DNA from: Sneathiella limimaris
Lineage (GTDB): Bacteria; Pseudomonadota; Alphaproteobacteria; Sneathiellales; Sneathiellaceae
Length of the DNA stretch: 64,000 bases
Reading direction: 5' to 3'
NCBI RefSeq assembly: GCF_012932565.1
Contig: NZ_JABBYJ010000001.1
Coordinates: 1,550,001-1,614,000 of the forward strand
The translations under genes and the position numbers were made by a program. Below, piece after piece: positions 1 to 8,591 of this stretch. Every line of letters begins with the position of its first letter. The stretch's first letter is position 1. The notes under the pieces were generated by a model. The model was not told the DNA's origin. It made no database searches and saw only the letters and a list, made by a program, of their open reading frames with translations.

Positions 1-1442
1 CCGGCCGGACCAGCCCGGTCTATAACCCAAGCACGGGCGAGCAGACAAAAGAATGCCCTTTGGCAACTGAGGCAGAAGTTGGTGATGCAATTGCCAATTC
101 CCTGGAAGCTTTTCCAGAATGGGCAAATACATCGCCGATTACGCGCGCACGGGTAATGTTCAAGTTTAAGCAGCTTGTTGAAGATAACATGGATGAGTTG
201 GCAGCTCTGCTCTCCAGCGAACATGGTAAAGTTCACTCCGATGCGAAAGGCTCCATCATCCGAGGTTTGGAAGTTGTTGAATTTGCCTGCGGTATTCCGC
301 ATCTCCTGAAAGGCGAGTTCTCTGACAATGTTTCCTCTGGCATTGACATGTACAGTATGCGGAAACCTCTTGGCGTTGTTGCCGGTATTACACCGTTTAA
401 CTTCCCGGCCATGGTTCCAATGTGGATGTTTGCAGTTGCCATCGCCTGCGGTAATACTTTTGTTTTGAAACCATCTGAGAAAGACCCATCTCTGCCAGTT
501 CGTCTGGCTGAGCTGATGTTGGAGGCAGGCGCTCCTGCAGGTGTGCTGAATGTTATTCACGGTGACAAGGTTGCAGTGGATACGCTCCTAGACGATGAGC
601 GCGTTAAAGCCATCAGCTTTGTGGGTTCTACCCCTATTGCGAAATATGTCTATTCCCGCGCGGCAGCGGCCGGCAAGCGGGTACAGGCCATGGGTGGTGC
701 GAAAAACCACATGGTCATTATGCCAGACGCAGATATGGATAAAGCTGCTGACGCTCTGATCGGTGCTGGTTACGGTTCTGCCGGTGAGCGCTGCATGGCG
801 ATCTCTGTTGCCGTTGCGGTTGGCGATGCTGGTGACCAGCTGATGGAACGTCTTGCTCCGCGAGTTGCGGAACTGAAAGTCGGTCCAAGTGCTGATGATG
901 GCGATATGGGTCCACTGGTAACCAAAGAGCATCTTGAAAAAGTGAAGGGTTATGTTGACCTTGGTATCACTGAAGGTGCGGATCTGGTTGTTGATGGCCG
1001 GAACTTCTCCATGCAGGGCTATGAAAACGGCTATTACATGGGTGGTTGTCTGTTTGATAATGTGACAACTGACATGCGGATTTACAAAGAGGAAATCTTT
1101 GGTCCAGTTCTGTCTGTTGTTCGCGCGCCAGACTTCAACGATGCGATCTCAATGGTCGACAAGCATGAGTTTGGTAATGGTACCTCAATCTTCACCCGGA
1201 ACGGTGACGTGGCTCGTGCCTTCTCCAACAATGTGGAAATCGGTATGGTTGGTGTGAACGTTCCGATCCCCGTGCCGCTTGCCTTCCACAGCTTCGGTGG
1301 CTGGAAAGCATCTGCATTTGGTGATCACAACCAGCATGGTCCAGAAGGCGTCCGCTTCTATACAAAAGTGAAAACCGTGACATCCCGTTGGCCGGACTCA
1401 ATCAAGGCCGGTGCGGAATTTGTCATGCCTACACATAAGTAA
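1..1442 (+). CDS. mmsA: Methylmalonate-semialdehyde dehydrogenase (CoA-acylating), 5' partial
   Basis: The gene enters from the left edge: the reading frame is open from base 3 (GRTSPVYNPSTGEQ, typical of residues ~15-30 of MmsA), so the start lies outside the window. About 480 codons are visible, against ~500 for the family. It is an aldehyde dehydrogenase: the Rossmann segment has PFNFPAMVPMWMFAVA, the NAD-site segment FVGSTPIAKYVY, and the catalytic Cys lies in GERCMAISVAV, the MmsA-specific form. MmsA converts methylmalonate and malonate semialdehydes to propionyl-CoA and acetyl-CoA in valine and inositol catabolism. mmsB follows directly, as in classical mms operons, although a terminator hairpin separates the two. 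Identification is firm. Confidence 0.93.
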   Translation, partial: GRTSPVYNPSTGEQTKECPLATEAEVGDAIANSLEAFPEWANTSPITRARVMFKFKQLVEDNMDELAALLSSEHGKVHSDAKGSIIRGLEVVEFACGIPHLLKGEFSDNVSSGIDMYSMRKPLGVVAGITPFNFPAMVPMWMFAVAIACGNTFVLKPSEKDPSLPVRLAELMLEAGAPAGVLNVIHGDKVAVDTLLDDERVKAISFVGSTPIAKYVYSRAAAAGKRVQAMGGAKNHMVIMPDADMDKAADALIGAGYGSAGERCMAISVAVAVGDAGDQLMERLAPRVAELKVGPSADDGDMGPLVTKEHLEKVKGYVDLGITEGADLVVDGRNFSMQGYENGYYMGGCLFDNVTTDMRIYKEEIFGPVLSVVRAPDFNDAISMVDKHEFGNGTSIFTRNGDVARAFSNNVEIGMVGVNVPIPVPLAFHSFGGWKASAFGDHNQHGPEGVRFYTKVKTVTSRWPDSIKAGAEFVMPTHK

Positions 1443-1450
1443 CAAAGATA

Positions 1451-1482
1451 AGGCGTTCCGAAAAACTCGGGACGCCTTTTTT
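1451..1482 (+). terminator. Rho-independent terminator after mmsA
   Basis: Stem AGGCGTTCCG / CGGGACGCCT with a short A-rich loop, followed by a run of six T. It starts 8 bases after the mmsA stop and ends before the mmsB ribosome site, so it probably attenuates read-through rather than isolating mmsB. Confidence 0.75.
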
Positions 1483-1497
1483 GCCTGGGAGGACACA

Positions 1498-2385
1498 ATG
1501 GCAAAAATAGGATTCATCGGTGTTGGAAATATGGGCGGCCCAATGGCCCTAAATCTTCTGAATGCCGGACATAATGTCAAAGTTTTCGATCTCTCTGAAG
1601 CTGCTGTTAAAACCTGTGTCGATGCAGGTGGTGAAGCCGCTGCCAGCGCAAGCGACGCTGCAAAAGGCGTCAACATCGTCGTCAGCATGTTGCCCAAAGG
1701 GGATCATGTGCGGGGTGTTTACCTTGGAGATGATGGCGCCCTTGCTGCCGCTGATGAAGGGACTTTGTTTATTGACTGTTCTACGATTGATGTCGCGACG
1801 GCTCGTGAAGTTGCCGAGGCTGCAGCAGCTCGCGGCATGATGATGGTAGATGCACCGGTCTCCGGTGGTGTTGGTGGTGCCGCTGCGGGAACCCTGACCT
1901 TTATGGTAGGTGGTCCAGCAGGTGCTTTTGAAGCGGCAAAACCAGTTCTAGAGGTGATGGGTGCCAATATTGTTCATACCGGCGCATCTGGTAATGGTCA
2001 GGCAGCCAAAATCTGCAACAACATGATCCTCGGGATTTCCATGATTGCGGTATCAGAGGCCTTCGTGTTGGGTGAAAAGCTGGGGCTGGATCACCAGACC
2101 CTTTTTGATATTGCATCGACAGCTTCTGGTCAGTGTTGGTCACTCACAACTTACTGTCCAGTTCCAGGGCCTGTTCCGACGTCACCGGCCAATAATGACT
2201 ATAAGCCTGGCTTCACGGCGCAAAATATGCTGAAGGATTTGAACCTGTCGCAGGAAGCGGCCAAAGGGTACGACGCCAATACAGCACTTGGTGCAGCCGC
2301 CATGGCACTTTATGAGAAATATGCGGCCAGTGATGGTTCCGAGATGGATTTCTCCGGGATCATCAATATGATCCGCGAAAGCTAA
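1498..2385 (+). CDS. mmsB: 3-hydroxyisobutyrate dehydrogenase
   Basis: A 295-residue beta-hydroxyacid dehydrogenase. The N-terminal NAD(P) fold has GFIGVGNMGGPMALNLL (GxGxxG). The family substrate-binding motif DAPVSGGVGGAAAGTL lies near residue 120, and the catalytic Lys is in GNGQAAKICNNM near residue 170. It oxidises 3-hydroxyisobutyrate to methylmalonate semialdehyde, the substrate of the upstream mmsA product, in valine degradation. I chose ATG 1498 because GGGAGGA lies just upstream. The in-frame extension back to 1411 would run through the mmsA stop and the terminator. Confidence 0.93.
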   Translation: MAKIGFIGVGNMGGPMALNLLNAGHNVKVFDLSEAAVKTCVDAGGEAAASASDAAKGVNIVVSMLPKGDHVRGVYLGDDGALAAADEGTLFIDCSTIDVATAREVAEAAAARGMMMVDAPVSGGVGGAAAGTLTFMVGGPAGAFEAAKPVLEVMGANIVHTGASGNGQAAKICNNMILGISMIAVSEAFVLGEKLGLDHQTLFDIASTASGQCWSLTTYCPVPGPVPTSPANNDYKPGFTAQNMLKDLNLSQEAAKGYDANTALGAAAMALYEKYAASDGSEMDFSGIINMIRES

Positions 2386-2390
2386 GAGAT

Positions 2391-2425
2391 AGGGCCATGA
2401 CCAACATCATGGCCCTTTCTTTTTG
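2391..2425 (+). terminator. Rho-independent terminator after mmsB
   Basis: Perfect stem AGGGCCATGA / TCATGGCCCT around CCAACA, followed by TTCTTTTTG. It lies 5 bases after the mmsB stop. Confidence 0.8.
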
Positions 2426-2456
2426 AGTATTGATCCCCCACAGACAGGATTTAAAG

Positions 2457-2831
2457 ATGGTCAAACATATTTCTTCGGGCTCTCCTTTTGAGGAGCAAAT
2501 TGGCTACTCCCGTGCAGTTGTTGATGATATGTACGTGCATGTGGCCGGAACCACAGGCTATGATTACAGCACCATGTCCATGCCTGAAACGCCGCTTGAG
2601 CAAACCGTTCAGTGCCTCAAAAATATTGAGCAAGCTTTACAGGAGGCAGGCTCCTCCCTCGATAAGGTGGTACGGACAACCTATATCCTGCCCGACCGCA
2701 ACGATTTTGAAGCCTGTTGGCCGGCGCTTCGTGAAGCTTTCTCTATTGCCAAGCCGGCCGCGACCATGTTTCAGGCCGAATTAATGGATAGTTCCATGAA
2801 AATTGAAATTCAGGTAACGGCCCTCAAATAA
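2457..2831 (+). CDS. Rid (YjgF/YER057c/UK114) family protein
   Basis: A 124-residue single-domain protein with the Rid fold signature: an N-terminal strand with YSRAVVDDMYVHVAGTTG, a middle helix EQTVQCLKNIEQALQEAG and a C-terminal KPAATMFQAELMD segment. RidA proper hydrolyses reactive enamine/imine intermediates with an Arg in the PARxTVQV motif. Here that position reads AATMFQ, so the guanidinium is missing and the protein belongs to an Arg-less Rid subfamily of uncertain activity. ATG 2457 follows CAGGATTTAAAG. A TTG 27 bases upstream is less likely. The downstream HAD gene is convergent. Confidence 0.85.
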   Translation: MVKHISSGSPFEEQIGYSRAVVDDMYVHVAGTTGYDYSTMSMPETPLEQTVQCLKNIEQALQEAGSSLDKVVRTTYILPDRNDFEACWPALREAFSIAKPAATMFQAELMDSSMKIEIQVTALK

Positions 2832-2847
2832 AAAGGATGAAGGCTTA

Positions 2848-3552
2848 TCAATTATCTGCTGAAATCTCAGCAATGAGCGCTGGAAGTTCAGTTATCGTTT
2901 CCAGATGATGATAGCGGGCGTTTCCGGTTGGGGCGTCCGCTTTTTCCATGGCCCATTCAATTTCGGAAGGGACATGTACGCCCCAGGCACCAACGGCGAC
3001 CGCTGGCACAATATCTGATTTCAGCGAGTTGCCGACCATCATGCTCCGCTTTGGTCCATCTCCATACTGTTCAAAAATTCGAAGGTATGTTTCCTCTGTT
3101 TTTTCTGAAACAATCTCCACACCATCGAACAATTCTCCGAGGCCAGATTGAGCAAGCTTTCGTTCCTGGTCAAACAAGTCACCCTTGGTAATCAGAAGGA
3201 TCCGATAGGTTCCTGCTAATTGTTTGAGTGTTTCAGTAACGCCCGCCATAGGCTCTGCCGGGTGATCATGCATTTCCCGTCCTGCATTCAGAATTTCCTG
3301 AATGATATGGGCAGGAACTGTCCCGTTTGTGATCCGGATTGCCGTCTCGACCATGGATAACGTAAATCCTTTGATGCCATACCCGTAATAACGCAGATTT
3401 TGTCTTTCGGTTTCCAGCAAATGATCGTACAGACTTTCATCAGCGCCATGATCATAGAGAAGTTCAAGAAAGCGCTTTTCGGTCAATTTGAAGATTTTTT
3501 CGTTCTCCCAAAGCGTGTCATCTGCATCAAAGGCAATTGTCGAAAGAGGCAT
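2848..3552 (-). CDS. HAD-superfamily hydrolase
   Basis: A 234-residue HAD phosphatase/dehalogenase-type protein. Motif I is AFDADDTLWENEK (nucleophile Asp near residue 9), motif II is LLITKGD near residue 135, the Lys motif lies around SEKTEETY, and the motif III/IV region is MMVGNSLKSDIVPAVAVG. The helical cap between residues 15 and 85 is C1 type, as in YjjG and haloacid dehalogenase-like enzymes. A phosphomonoesterase role on a small metabolite is most likely, but the substrate cannot be read from sequence. It is convergent with the Rid gene and divergent from the EamA transporter. Confidence 0.82.
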   Translation of the reverse strand: MPLSTIAFDADDTLWENEKIFKLTEKRFLELLYDHGADESLYDHLLETERQNLRYYGYGIKGFTLSMVETAIRITNGTVPAHIIQEILNAGREMHDHPAEPMAGVTETLKQLAGTYRILLITKGDLFDQERKLAQSGLGELFDGVEIVSEKTEETYLRIFEQYGDGPKRSMMVGNSLKSDIVPAVAVGAWGVHVPSEIEWAMEKADAPTGNARYHHLETITELPALIAEISADN

Positions 3553-3654
3553 GGGGATCGCTTTCTGTCTCAGGCGATTATCAGGTCGCGGTTAAGTTGC
3601 ATTGCACTATAAAAAGAGATTGCGCTTTTTGTAAATCTAGACCTAATAGATTTT

Positions 3655-4530
3655 ATGAAAACAAACCTCTCCGAGAATATGCAGGGGGCTCTTCTGATGG
3701 CCGCCTGTATGGCTTCCTTCGCCATTAATGATGCCTTGATCAAATCCTCGTCAGCTTATTTTCCGCTGGTGCAGGCGATCTTTTTGCGGTCTCTCTTTAC
3801 CACAGGTTTTCTGGGCGCGATGGCAATTTACAAGCGGACTCCGTTTCGCGTAATTGCTCTGTCCGACTGGAAGCTTATCGGGCTTCGGAGCTTTGGCGAA
3901 GTTATCGGAGCGTTTTTGTTTCTCTATGCGGTTTTCAATATGCCGCTGGCGAATGCGACAGCCATTCTGCAATCCCTGCCATTAGCTGTGACAGTTGGCG
4001 CCGCCATATTTTTGAAGGAACCAGTGGGTTGGCGCCGCTACATGGCGGTAGGTATTGGCTTCTTGGGGGTAATAATCATTGTGCAACCGGGGACGGAAGG
4101 CTTCACATCTATCTCCTTCTTTGCGCTGGCAGCTGTGGTTTTTATCATGATCCGCGATCTTTCGACCCGGCGGATTTCAAGGGCTGTACCATCGTCGGCT
4201 GTCTCCTTGATAACTTCTGCCTGCATTACCGTTGTTTCAGGAATCGCACTGGCCTTCATTGATTGGGAACCAGTTACCTGGACAGGGATTTCCATCCTCT
4301 TCGCCGCGTCTATTTTCGTCATTTGTGGCTATATCCTGAGTGTTAGCGCTGTCCGGGTCGGTGAGGTGGGGTTTGTTTCTCCGTTCCGCTACACGATCCT
4401 GATCTTCTCAATGATCCTCAGCATCCTCGTCTTTGGCGATATCCCCGATGCGGGCATGCTGATCGGCAGCGCAATCGTTGTCGCCATGGGCATCTACACC
4501 TTCTACAGAGAGCGAAAAGTAAAGGCGTGA
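3655..4530 (+). CDS. EamA/DMT-family transporter
   Basis: A 291-residue hydrophobic protein with about ten transmembrane segments arranged as two EamA repeats. Repeat one carries GEVIGAFLFLYAVFNMPLANA, typical of the drug/metabolite transporter superfamily, and the C-terminal half ends in a short basic tail (FYRERKVKA). It probably exports small metabolites or amino acids across the inner membrane. The substrate is unknown. Repeat two starts after a cytosolic loop near RDLSTRRISR. The first ATG is used. No strong ribosome site is visible, and ATG 3679 is an alternative. Confidence 0.85.
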   Translation: MKTNLSENMQGALLMAACMASFAINDALIKSSSAYFPLVQAIFLRSLFTTGFLGAMAIYKRTPFRVIALSDWKLIGLRSFGEVIGAFLFLYAVFNMPLANATAILQSLPLAVTVGAAIFLKEPVGWRRYMAVGIGFLGVIIIVQPGTEGFTSISFFALAAVVFIMIRDLSTRRISRAVPSSAVSLITSACITVVSGIALAFIDWEPVTWTGISILFAASIFVICGYILSVSAVRVGEVGFVSPFRYTILIFSMILSILVFGDIPDAGMLIGSAIVVAMGIYTFYRERKVKA

Positions 4531-4648
4531 GGTCTTTGGTAAAAAATCTACACAGAGAAAAAAGATAAATGGCGCAGAAGCCGTGTGTTGAATTTATTTT
4601 TATGTCCGGATAGGTTGAAACCTTCATGTTTATTGGGAGGGGGAGCAG

Positions 4649-5119
4649 TTGCGTCATTTATTTCTGCTATCATTAGTATTGAGCTTTATAGTCTTGGCTA
4701 ATCCATTTACATCGCTTTATGCAGATGAAGTTGATGAGATGGTTAAAATTTTGAATGAGGAAGTTCGCAAGGGAAATGCTGACGAGTTTGCGAAGAAAAT
4801 CGCAGAAACTTCAAAAGATGAAGACCGGTTTTCAGAATTCAACTACGTAAAATTTGGCAAGCAGGCTGGTGACTTTATCGATGCAATAAAAATTTACGGT
4901 GATTATGTTAGTCACGACAGCCTAAAAAAACGTGAGTGCGGAGAGAGAATTGCTCGTGTGGTTTCTGTATTTTTTATGACGGAAGGCCACGTCGCAATAG
5001 ATTACTGGTTTTTTAAGCCAGTAGACAAATGGGTTTTGTCCTCTTTTAATGTTAAAGGACAGGCTGGGGCAACAAGCTTCATCCAAAAGCTATCGGAGAT
5101 ATCGAGCACAAGCTGTTGA
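4649..5119 (+). CDS. Small exported hypothetical protein
   Basis: A 156-residue protein starting at TTG 4649, preceded by a very strong GGGAGGGGGAG ribosome site, which decides this rare start. Residues 1-25 form a signal peptide (LLSLVLSFIVLANPF, likely cleavage after SLYA), so the mature protein is periplasmic or exported. The mature part is charged, with two Cys (KKRECGERI and the C-terminal SSTSC), and has no motif I recognise. The base composition is more AT-rich than its neighbours, which may mean lateral acquisition. It is convergent with the amidotransferase gene, with only about 20 bases between them. Confidence 0.7.
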   Translation: MRHLFLLSLVLSFIVLANPFTSLYADEVDEMVKILNEEVRKGNADEFAKKIAETSKDEDRFSEFNYVKFGKQAGDFIDAIKIYGDYVSHDSLKKRECGERIARVVSVFFMTEGHVAIDYWFFKPVDKWVLSSFNVKGQAGATSFIQKLSEISSTSC

Positions 5120-5140
5120 TAATCGCCATCATTGTATTAT

Positions 5141-5824
5141 TCACATTTTCTCAAAAAACGCTTTGAGGGAGCTTGCGTACTCAGCGTGGGAATTGTCTTG
5201 CTGCAACCCTTCAAGGGCGATGTCAGCGACGCTTTCCTCGATGGCTTTGCCGCGGCGCTCTTTCAACAAGGCCTCTGTAAAGCCCGGGCCATGTTCTGGA
5301 TGAGGTTGCAGAGACTGACAGCTTTCAGAATAACGAATACCTGCAAAAGGGCAGAAGTCGGACCGATGGGTAACTGTTGCCCCATTTGGTAGCTTGATCA
5401 CCTGATCCTGGTGGAAGGCGAGGAGCTTGGCTCTCTTGCCGGTTTCCAGATTTTCATACTCATGGAACCCAACGCCCCAGCCTTTATCAGATTTGACAAC
5501 TTCACCGCCGAGAGCCTGCGCCATGATCTGATGACCAAAGCAGATACCGACAGTTGGCCGGTTGCTTTTTGCTAACGCGCGAATAAAAGCTTCAAGGGGA
5601 GGGATCCAGTCATGATCCTCATAGGCGCCATGTTTGGAACCTGTAATGATCCAGCCGTCACAGTCCTCGATACTTTCAGGAAATTCCCCATCTACAACCG
5701 CATAGGTTACATAGTCAAAGCTATCGGCCCCCAGCATGTTGATAAACATGTCTGGATATTCACCAAATTGTTCGCCTAGTGGGCCGCCGACCTTGCCGGT
5801 CTGCAATATACCTATTCGTTTCAC
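5141..5824 (-). CDS. Class I glutamine amidotransferase (GATase1)
   Basis: A 227-residue triad amidotransferase. The nucleophile Cys is in TVGICFGHQIMAQALGG, the oxyanion region is in WIITGSKHGAYEDHDW, and the catalytic His/Glu pair is in SLQPHPEHG. This places it among GMP-synthase-like stand-alone GATases of unknown acceptor. A longer reading frame (to 5926) overlaps the end of fdsA. I use GTG 5824 because homology begins at VKRIGILQTGKVG and it leaves the fdsA end free. It lies 22 bases downstream of fdsA in the same direction and is probably co-transcribed, although no link to formate metabolism is known to me. Confidence 0.85.
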   Translation of the reverse strand: MKRIGILQTGKVGGPLGEQFGEYPDMFINMLGADSFDYVTYAVVDGEFPESIEDCDGWIITGSKHGAYEDHDWIPPLEAFIRALAKSNRPTVGICFGHQIMAQALGGEVVKSDKGWGVGFHEYENLETGKRAKLLAFHQDQVIKLPNGATVTHRSDFCPFAGIRYSESCQSLQPHPEHGPGFTEALLKERRGKAIEESVADIALEGLQQDNSHAEYASSLKAFFEKM

Positions 5825-5846
5825 TTCTATCGTACCTGGGACGGAA

Positions 5847-8591
5847 TTAGGATTGAGAGGAATTCTCCACCTGAACGGCGCAGAACTTGACTTCAGCAAT
5901 CTTACCAAATGGGTCCAGGGCATCATTTGTCAAGAGATTAGCGGCCGCCTCTGCATAGCAGAAGGGGATAAACACCATACCCTGTTGTATCGCTGCATCG
6001 GCACGGGCGCGAAGGCGCAATTCTCCCCGGCGGGAGCGAACAGTGACAAAATCCCCCGAGGTGAGCTGAAGACTTTCCATCATGGCCGGAGAGATCTGAA
6101 CCGTGGGTTCAGGCTCTACCGCATCCAGGACTGTGGCCCGGCGAGTCATGGACCCTGTATGCCAATGTTCGAGCAATCGCCCGGTTGTTAGAATGATCGG
6201 GTAGTCTTTGTCCGGAACTTCATCTGGCGCAATGAGATCAGCAGGTACAAACTTGCCGCGTCCGCTCGGGGTTGGGAAGCTATCCGTGAAGATCAGCGGA
6301 TGCCCCGGATCGTCCTCAGAGCTACAGGGGTAAGTAATGGAGTGCTCACGATCCACCCTCTCCCAACTCATGCCTTTTATGCTGTCCATTACCTGGGTCA
6401 ACTCAGCAAAAACGTCTCTTGGGTGGTCGTAATGCCAATCTAGGCCAAATCGCTTGGCCATTTCCTGAATAATCCAAAGATCTTGACGCGCATCGCCCGG
6501 GGGATGAAGAGCTGCCCGGCCCATCTGGACCTGACGGTTGGTGTTGGTAACTGTCCCGTCCTTTTCCGGCCAGGCGGAAGCGGGCAAAATGACATCTGCA
6601 TAAGCCGCAGTCTCCGTCAGGAACAGATCCTGCACGACCAGCATATCCAACATGCTAAGAGCTTCTCTGGCATGGGTTACGTTGGGATCGGACATTGCGG
6701 GGTTTTCACCCATGATATACATGCCGCGAATATCGCCCTTGTGAACTGCAGCGGTAATTTCGACAACTGTCAGCCCATTGTTTGGGTCGAGTTCTGCCCC
6801 CCAGAAGTTTTCAAATTTTTCGCGAACAATGGGGTCCTCAACTGACTGGTAGTCGGGGAGGAACATAGGGATCAAGGCCACATCGGAAGCCCCTTGTACA
6901 TTATTTTGGCCGCGAAGCGGATGCAGGCCGGTACCGGGGCGTCCAACCTGTCCAGTCATCAGAGAAAGAGAGATCAGGCAGCGAGAATTGTCTGTCCCAT
7001 GGACATGTTGGCTAATGCCCATACCCCAAAAAATGATTGCCGCCTTGGCTTTCGCAAACAGGCGGGCTGCGCCGCGGACATCATCAGCCGGGACGCCCGT
7101 TATGTCTTCCATCTCTTCTGGGCGATAGCCATGAAGGTGAGATTTCAGGCTTTCAAAATCTTCGGTTTGATTGGCGATATAATCCTTGTCGACTAGGTCT
7201 TCATCAACGATGACCTGCATCATGGCATTGAGAAGCGCAACGTCGCTGCCCGGTTTTTCCTGCAGATGGTAGGCCGCGTGTCGGCTAAGCGCCTGATGCC
7301 GCGGATCAATGATGATCAGTTTTGTTCCTTTCTTGGCAGCGTTTTTAAAGAAAGTCGCTGCGACGGGATGATTAACCGCTGGATTGGCCCCGATGATGAT
7401 TATGACATCTGAATTCTCGGCCTCATTAAACGGGGCGGAGACGGCACCAGATCCTACTGTTTCCAGTAGCGCCGCAACCGAGGATGCATGGCAGAGCCGG
7501 GTGCAGTGATCCACATTGTTGGAGCCAAAACCCGTTCTCACCAATTTCTGGAATAGATAAGCCTCTTCGTTTGATCCTTTGGCAGATCCAAATCCAGCGA
7601 GCCCACGGGGCCCTTTTTTCTCTTTCACTGCCAGCAGCCCCGATGCAGCTTTATCCAGTGCCTCTTCCCATGTTGCTTCGCGAAAATGGGTGTAAGGATT
7701 GGCAGGGTCCAATCCTTCTATATCTGATTTGGCAATTCCGTCTTTTCGAATGAGCGGCTTGGTGAGCCGATCTGGATTGTGAATATAGTCAAATCCAAAA
7801 CGCCCTTTAACACAAAGCCGCTCTTCATTGGCCGGGCCATCTCGCCCATCAACAGAGATAATCCGATTGCCTTTTACGTTGTAGGTTAGCTGACACCCCA
7901 CACCGCAGAAAGGGCAGACACTGTCTACTTTTCGCTCAATTTGACTATCAGGAACCCAGGATTTTTCCAGCAGGGCGCCTGTCGGGCAAGCCTGCACACA
8001 TTCCCCGCACGCAACACAGGTGCTATCACCCATTGGATCATCGAAGTCGAACACAATCTTTGAGTTGAACCCACGACTTGCCATTCCGATCACATCATTA
8101 GCCTGAACCTCCCGGCAGGCCCGGACACAAAGGTCGCAGTTGATGCAGGCTGTAAGGTCCACATTCATGGCGGGATGAGTTATGTCCTGAAGGTCCGCAT
8201 CGCGATCTCTGGCAAATCGGCTGTTTTTTATTCCTGTAAGATCCGACATTTGCCAAAAGTGGCTTTCCGGATCAGGGGCCTTGTTTCTGGTGGGCTGATC
8301 CGCGATCAGCATTTCCATGATCATCTCACGTGCCTTGCTGGCCCGCTCAGTTTCTGTTTTGACAACCATTCCCTCACTTGGAGTTCGCATACAGCTTGGT
8401 GCGAGGACGCGTTCGCCCTCGATTTCCACCATGCAAGCCCGGCAATTGCCATCAGCTCTGTAACCTGGTCGATCCGCATGACAAAGATGGGGGATTAAGT
8501 TGCCAGCCTCTTTCGCAATTTCCCAAATGGTTTGACTGCCGTCCGTCTCGATTTCCTGTCCGTCCAGGGTGAAGCGAATGCTCTTTGTCAT
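5847..8591 (-). CDS. fdsA: Formate dehydrogenase alpha subunit (molybdopterin)
   Basis: A 914-residue catalytic subunit of an NAD-dependent FdsABG-type enzyme. The order is an N-terminal [2Fe-2S] ferredoxin (HLCHADRPGYRADGNCRAC), a NuoG-like His/Cys segment, two [4Fe-4S] ferredoxin motifs (CINCDLCVRAC, CVACGECVQACPTG), a further Cys cluster (CPFCGVGC), then the bis-MGD domains. The Mo ligand is a Cys in HCTRLCHASSVAALL, at the site where E. coli FdhF has selenocysteine. The C-terminal molybdopterin-dinucleotide-binding domain includes LTTGRLLEHWHTGSMT. ATG 8591 overlaps the fdsGB stop by four bases, so translation is coupled. The small FdsD subunit and FdhD are not seen nearby. Confidence 0.95.
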   Translation of the reverse strand: MTKSIRFTLDGQEIETDGSQTIWEIAKEAGNLIPHLCHADRPGYRADGNCRACMVEIEGERVLAPSCMRTPSEGMVVKTETERASKAREMIMEMLIADQPTRNKAPDPESHFWQMSDLTGIKNSRFARDRDADLQDITHPAMNVDLTACINCDLCVRACREVQANDVIGMASRGFNSKIVFDFDDPMGDSTCVACGECVQACPTGALLEKSWVPDSQIERKVDSVCPFCGVGCQLTYNVKGNRIISVDGRDGPANEERLCVKGRFGFDYIHNPDRLTKPLIRKDGIAKSDIEGLDPANPYTHFREATWEEALDKAASGLLAVKEKKGPRGLAGFGSAKGSNEEAYLFQKLVRTGFGSNNVDHCTRLCHASSVAALLETVGSGAVSAPFNEAENSDVIIIIGANPAVNHPVAATFFKNAAKKGTKLIIIDPRHQALSRHAAYHLQEKPGSDVALLNAMMQVIVDEDLVDKDYIANQTEDFESLKSHLHGYRPEEMEDITGVPADDVRGAARLFAKAKAAIIFWGMGISQHVHGTDNSRCLISLSLMTGQVGRPGTGLHPLRGQNNVQGASDVALIPMFLPDYQSVEDPIVREKFENFWGAELDPNNGLTVVEITAAVHKGDIRGMYIMGENPAMSDPNVTHAREALSMLDMLVVQDLFLTETAAYADVILPASAWPEKDGTVTNTNRQVQMGRAALHPPGDARQDLWIIQEMAKRFGLDWHYDHPRDVFAELTQVMDSIKGMSWERVDREHSITYPCSSEDDPGHPLIFTDSFPTPSGRGKFVPADLIAPDEVPDKDYPIILTTGRLLEHWHTGSMTRRATVLDAVEPEPTVQISPAMMESLQLTSGDFVTVRSRRGELRLRARADAAIQQGMVFIPFCYAEAAANLLTNDALDPFGKIAEVKFCAVQVENSSQS

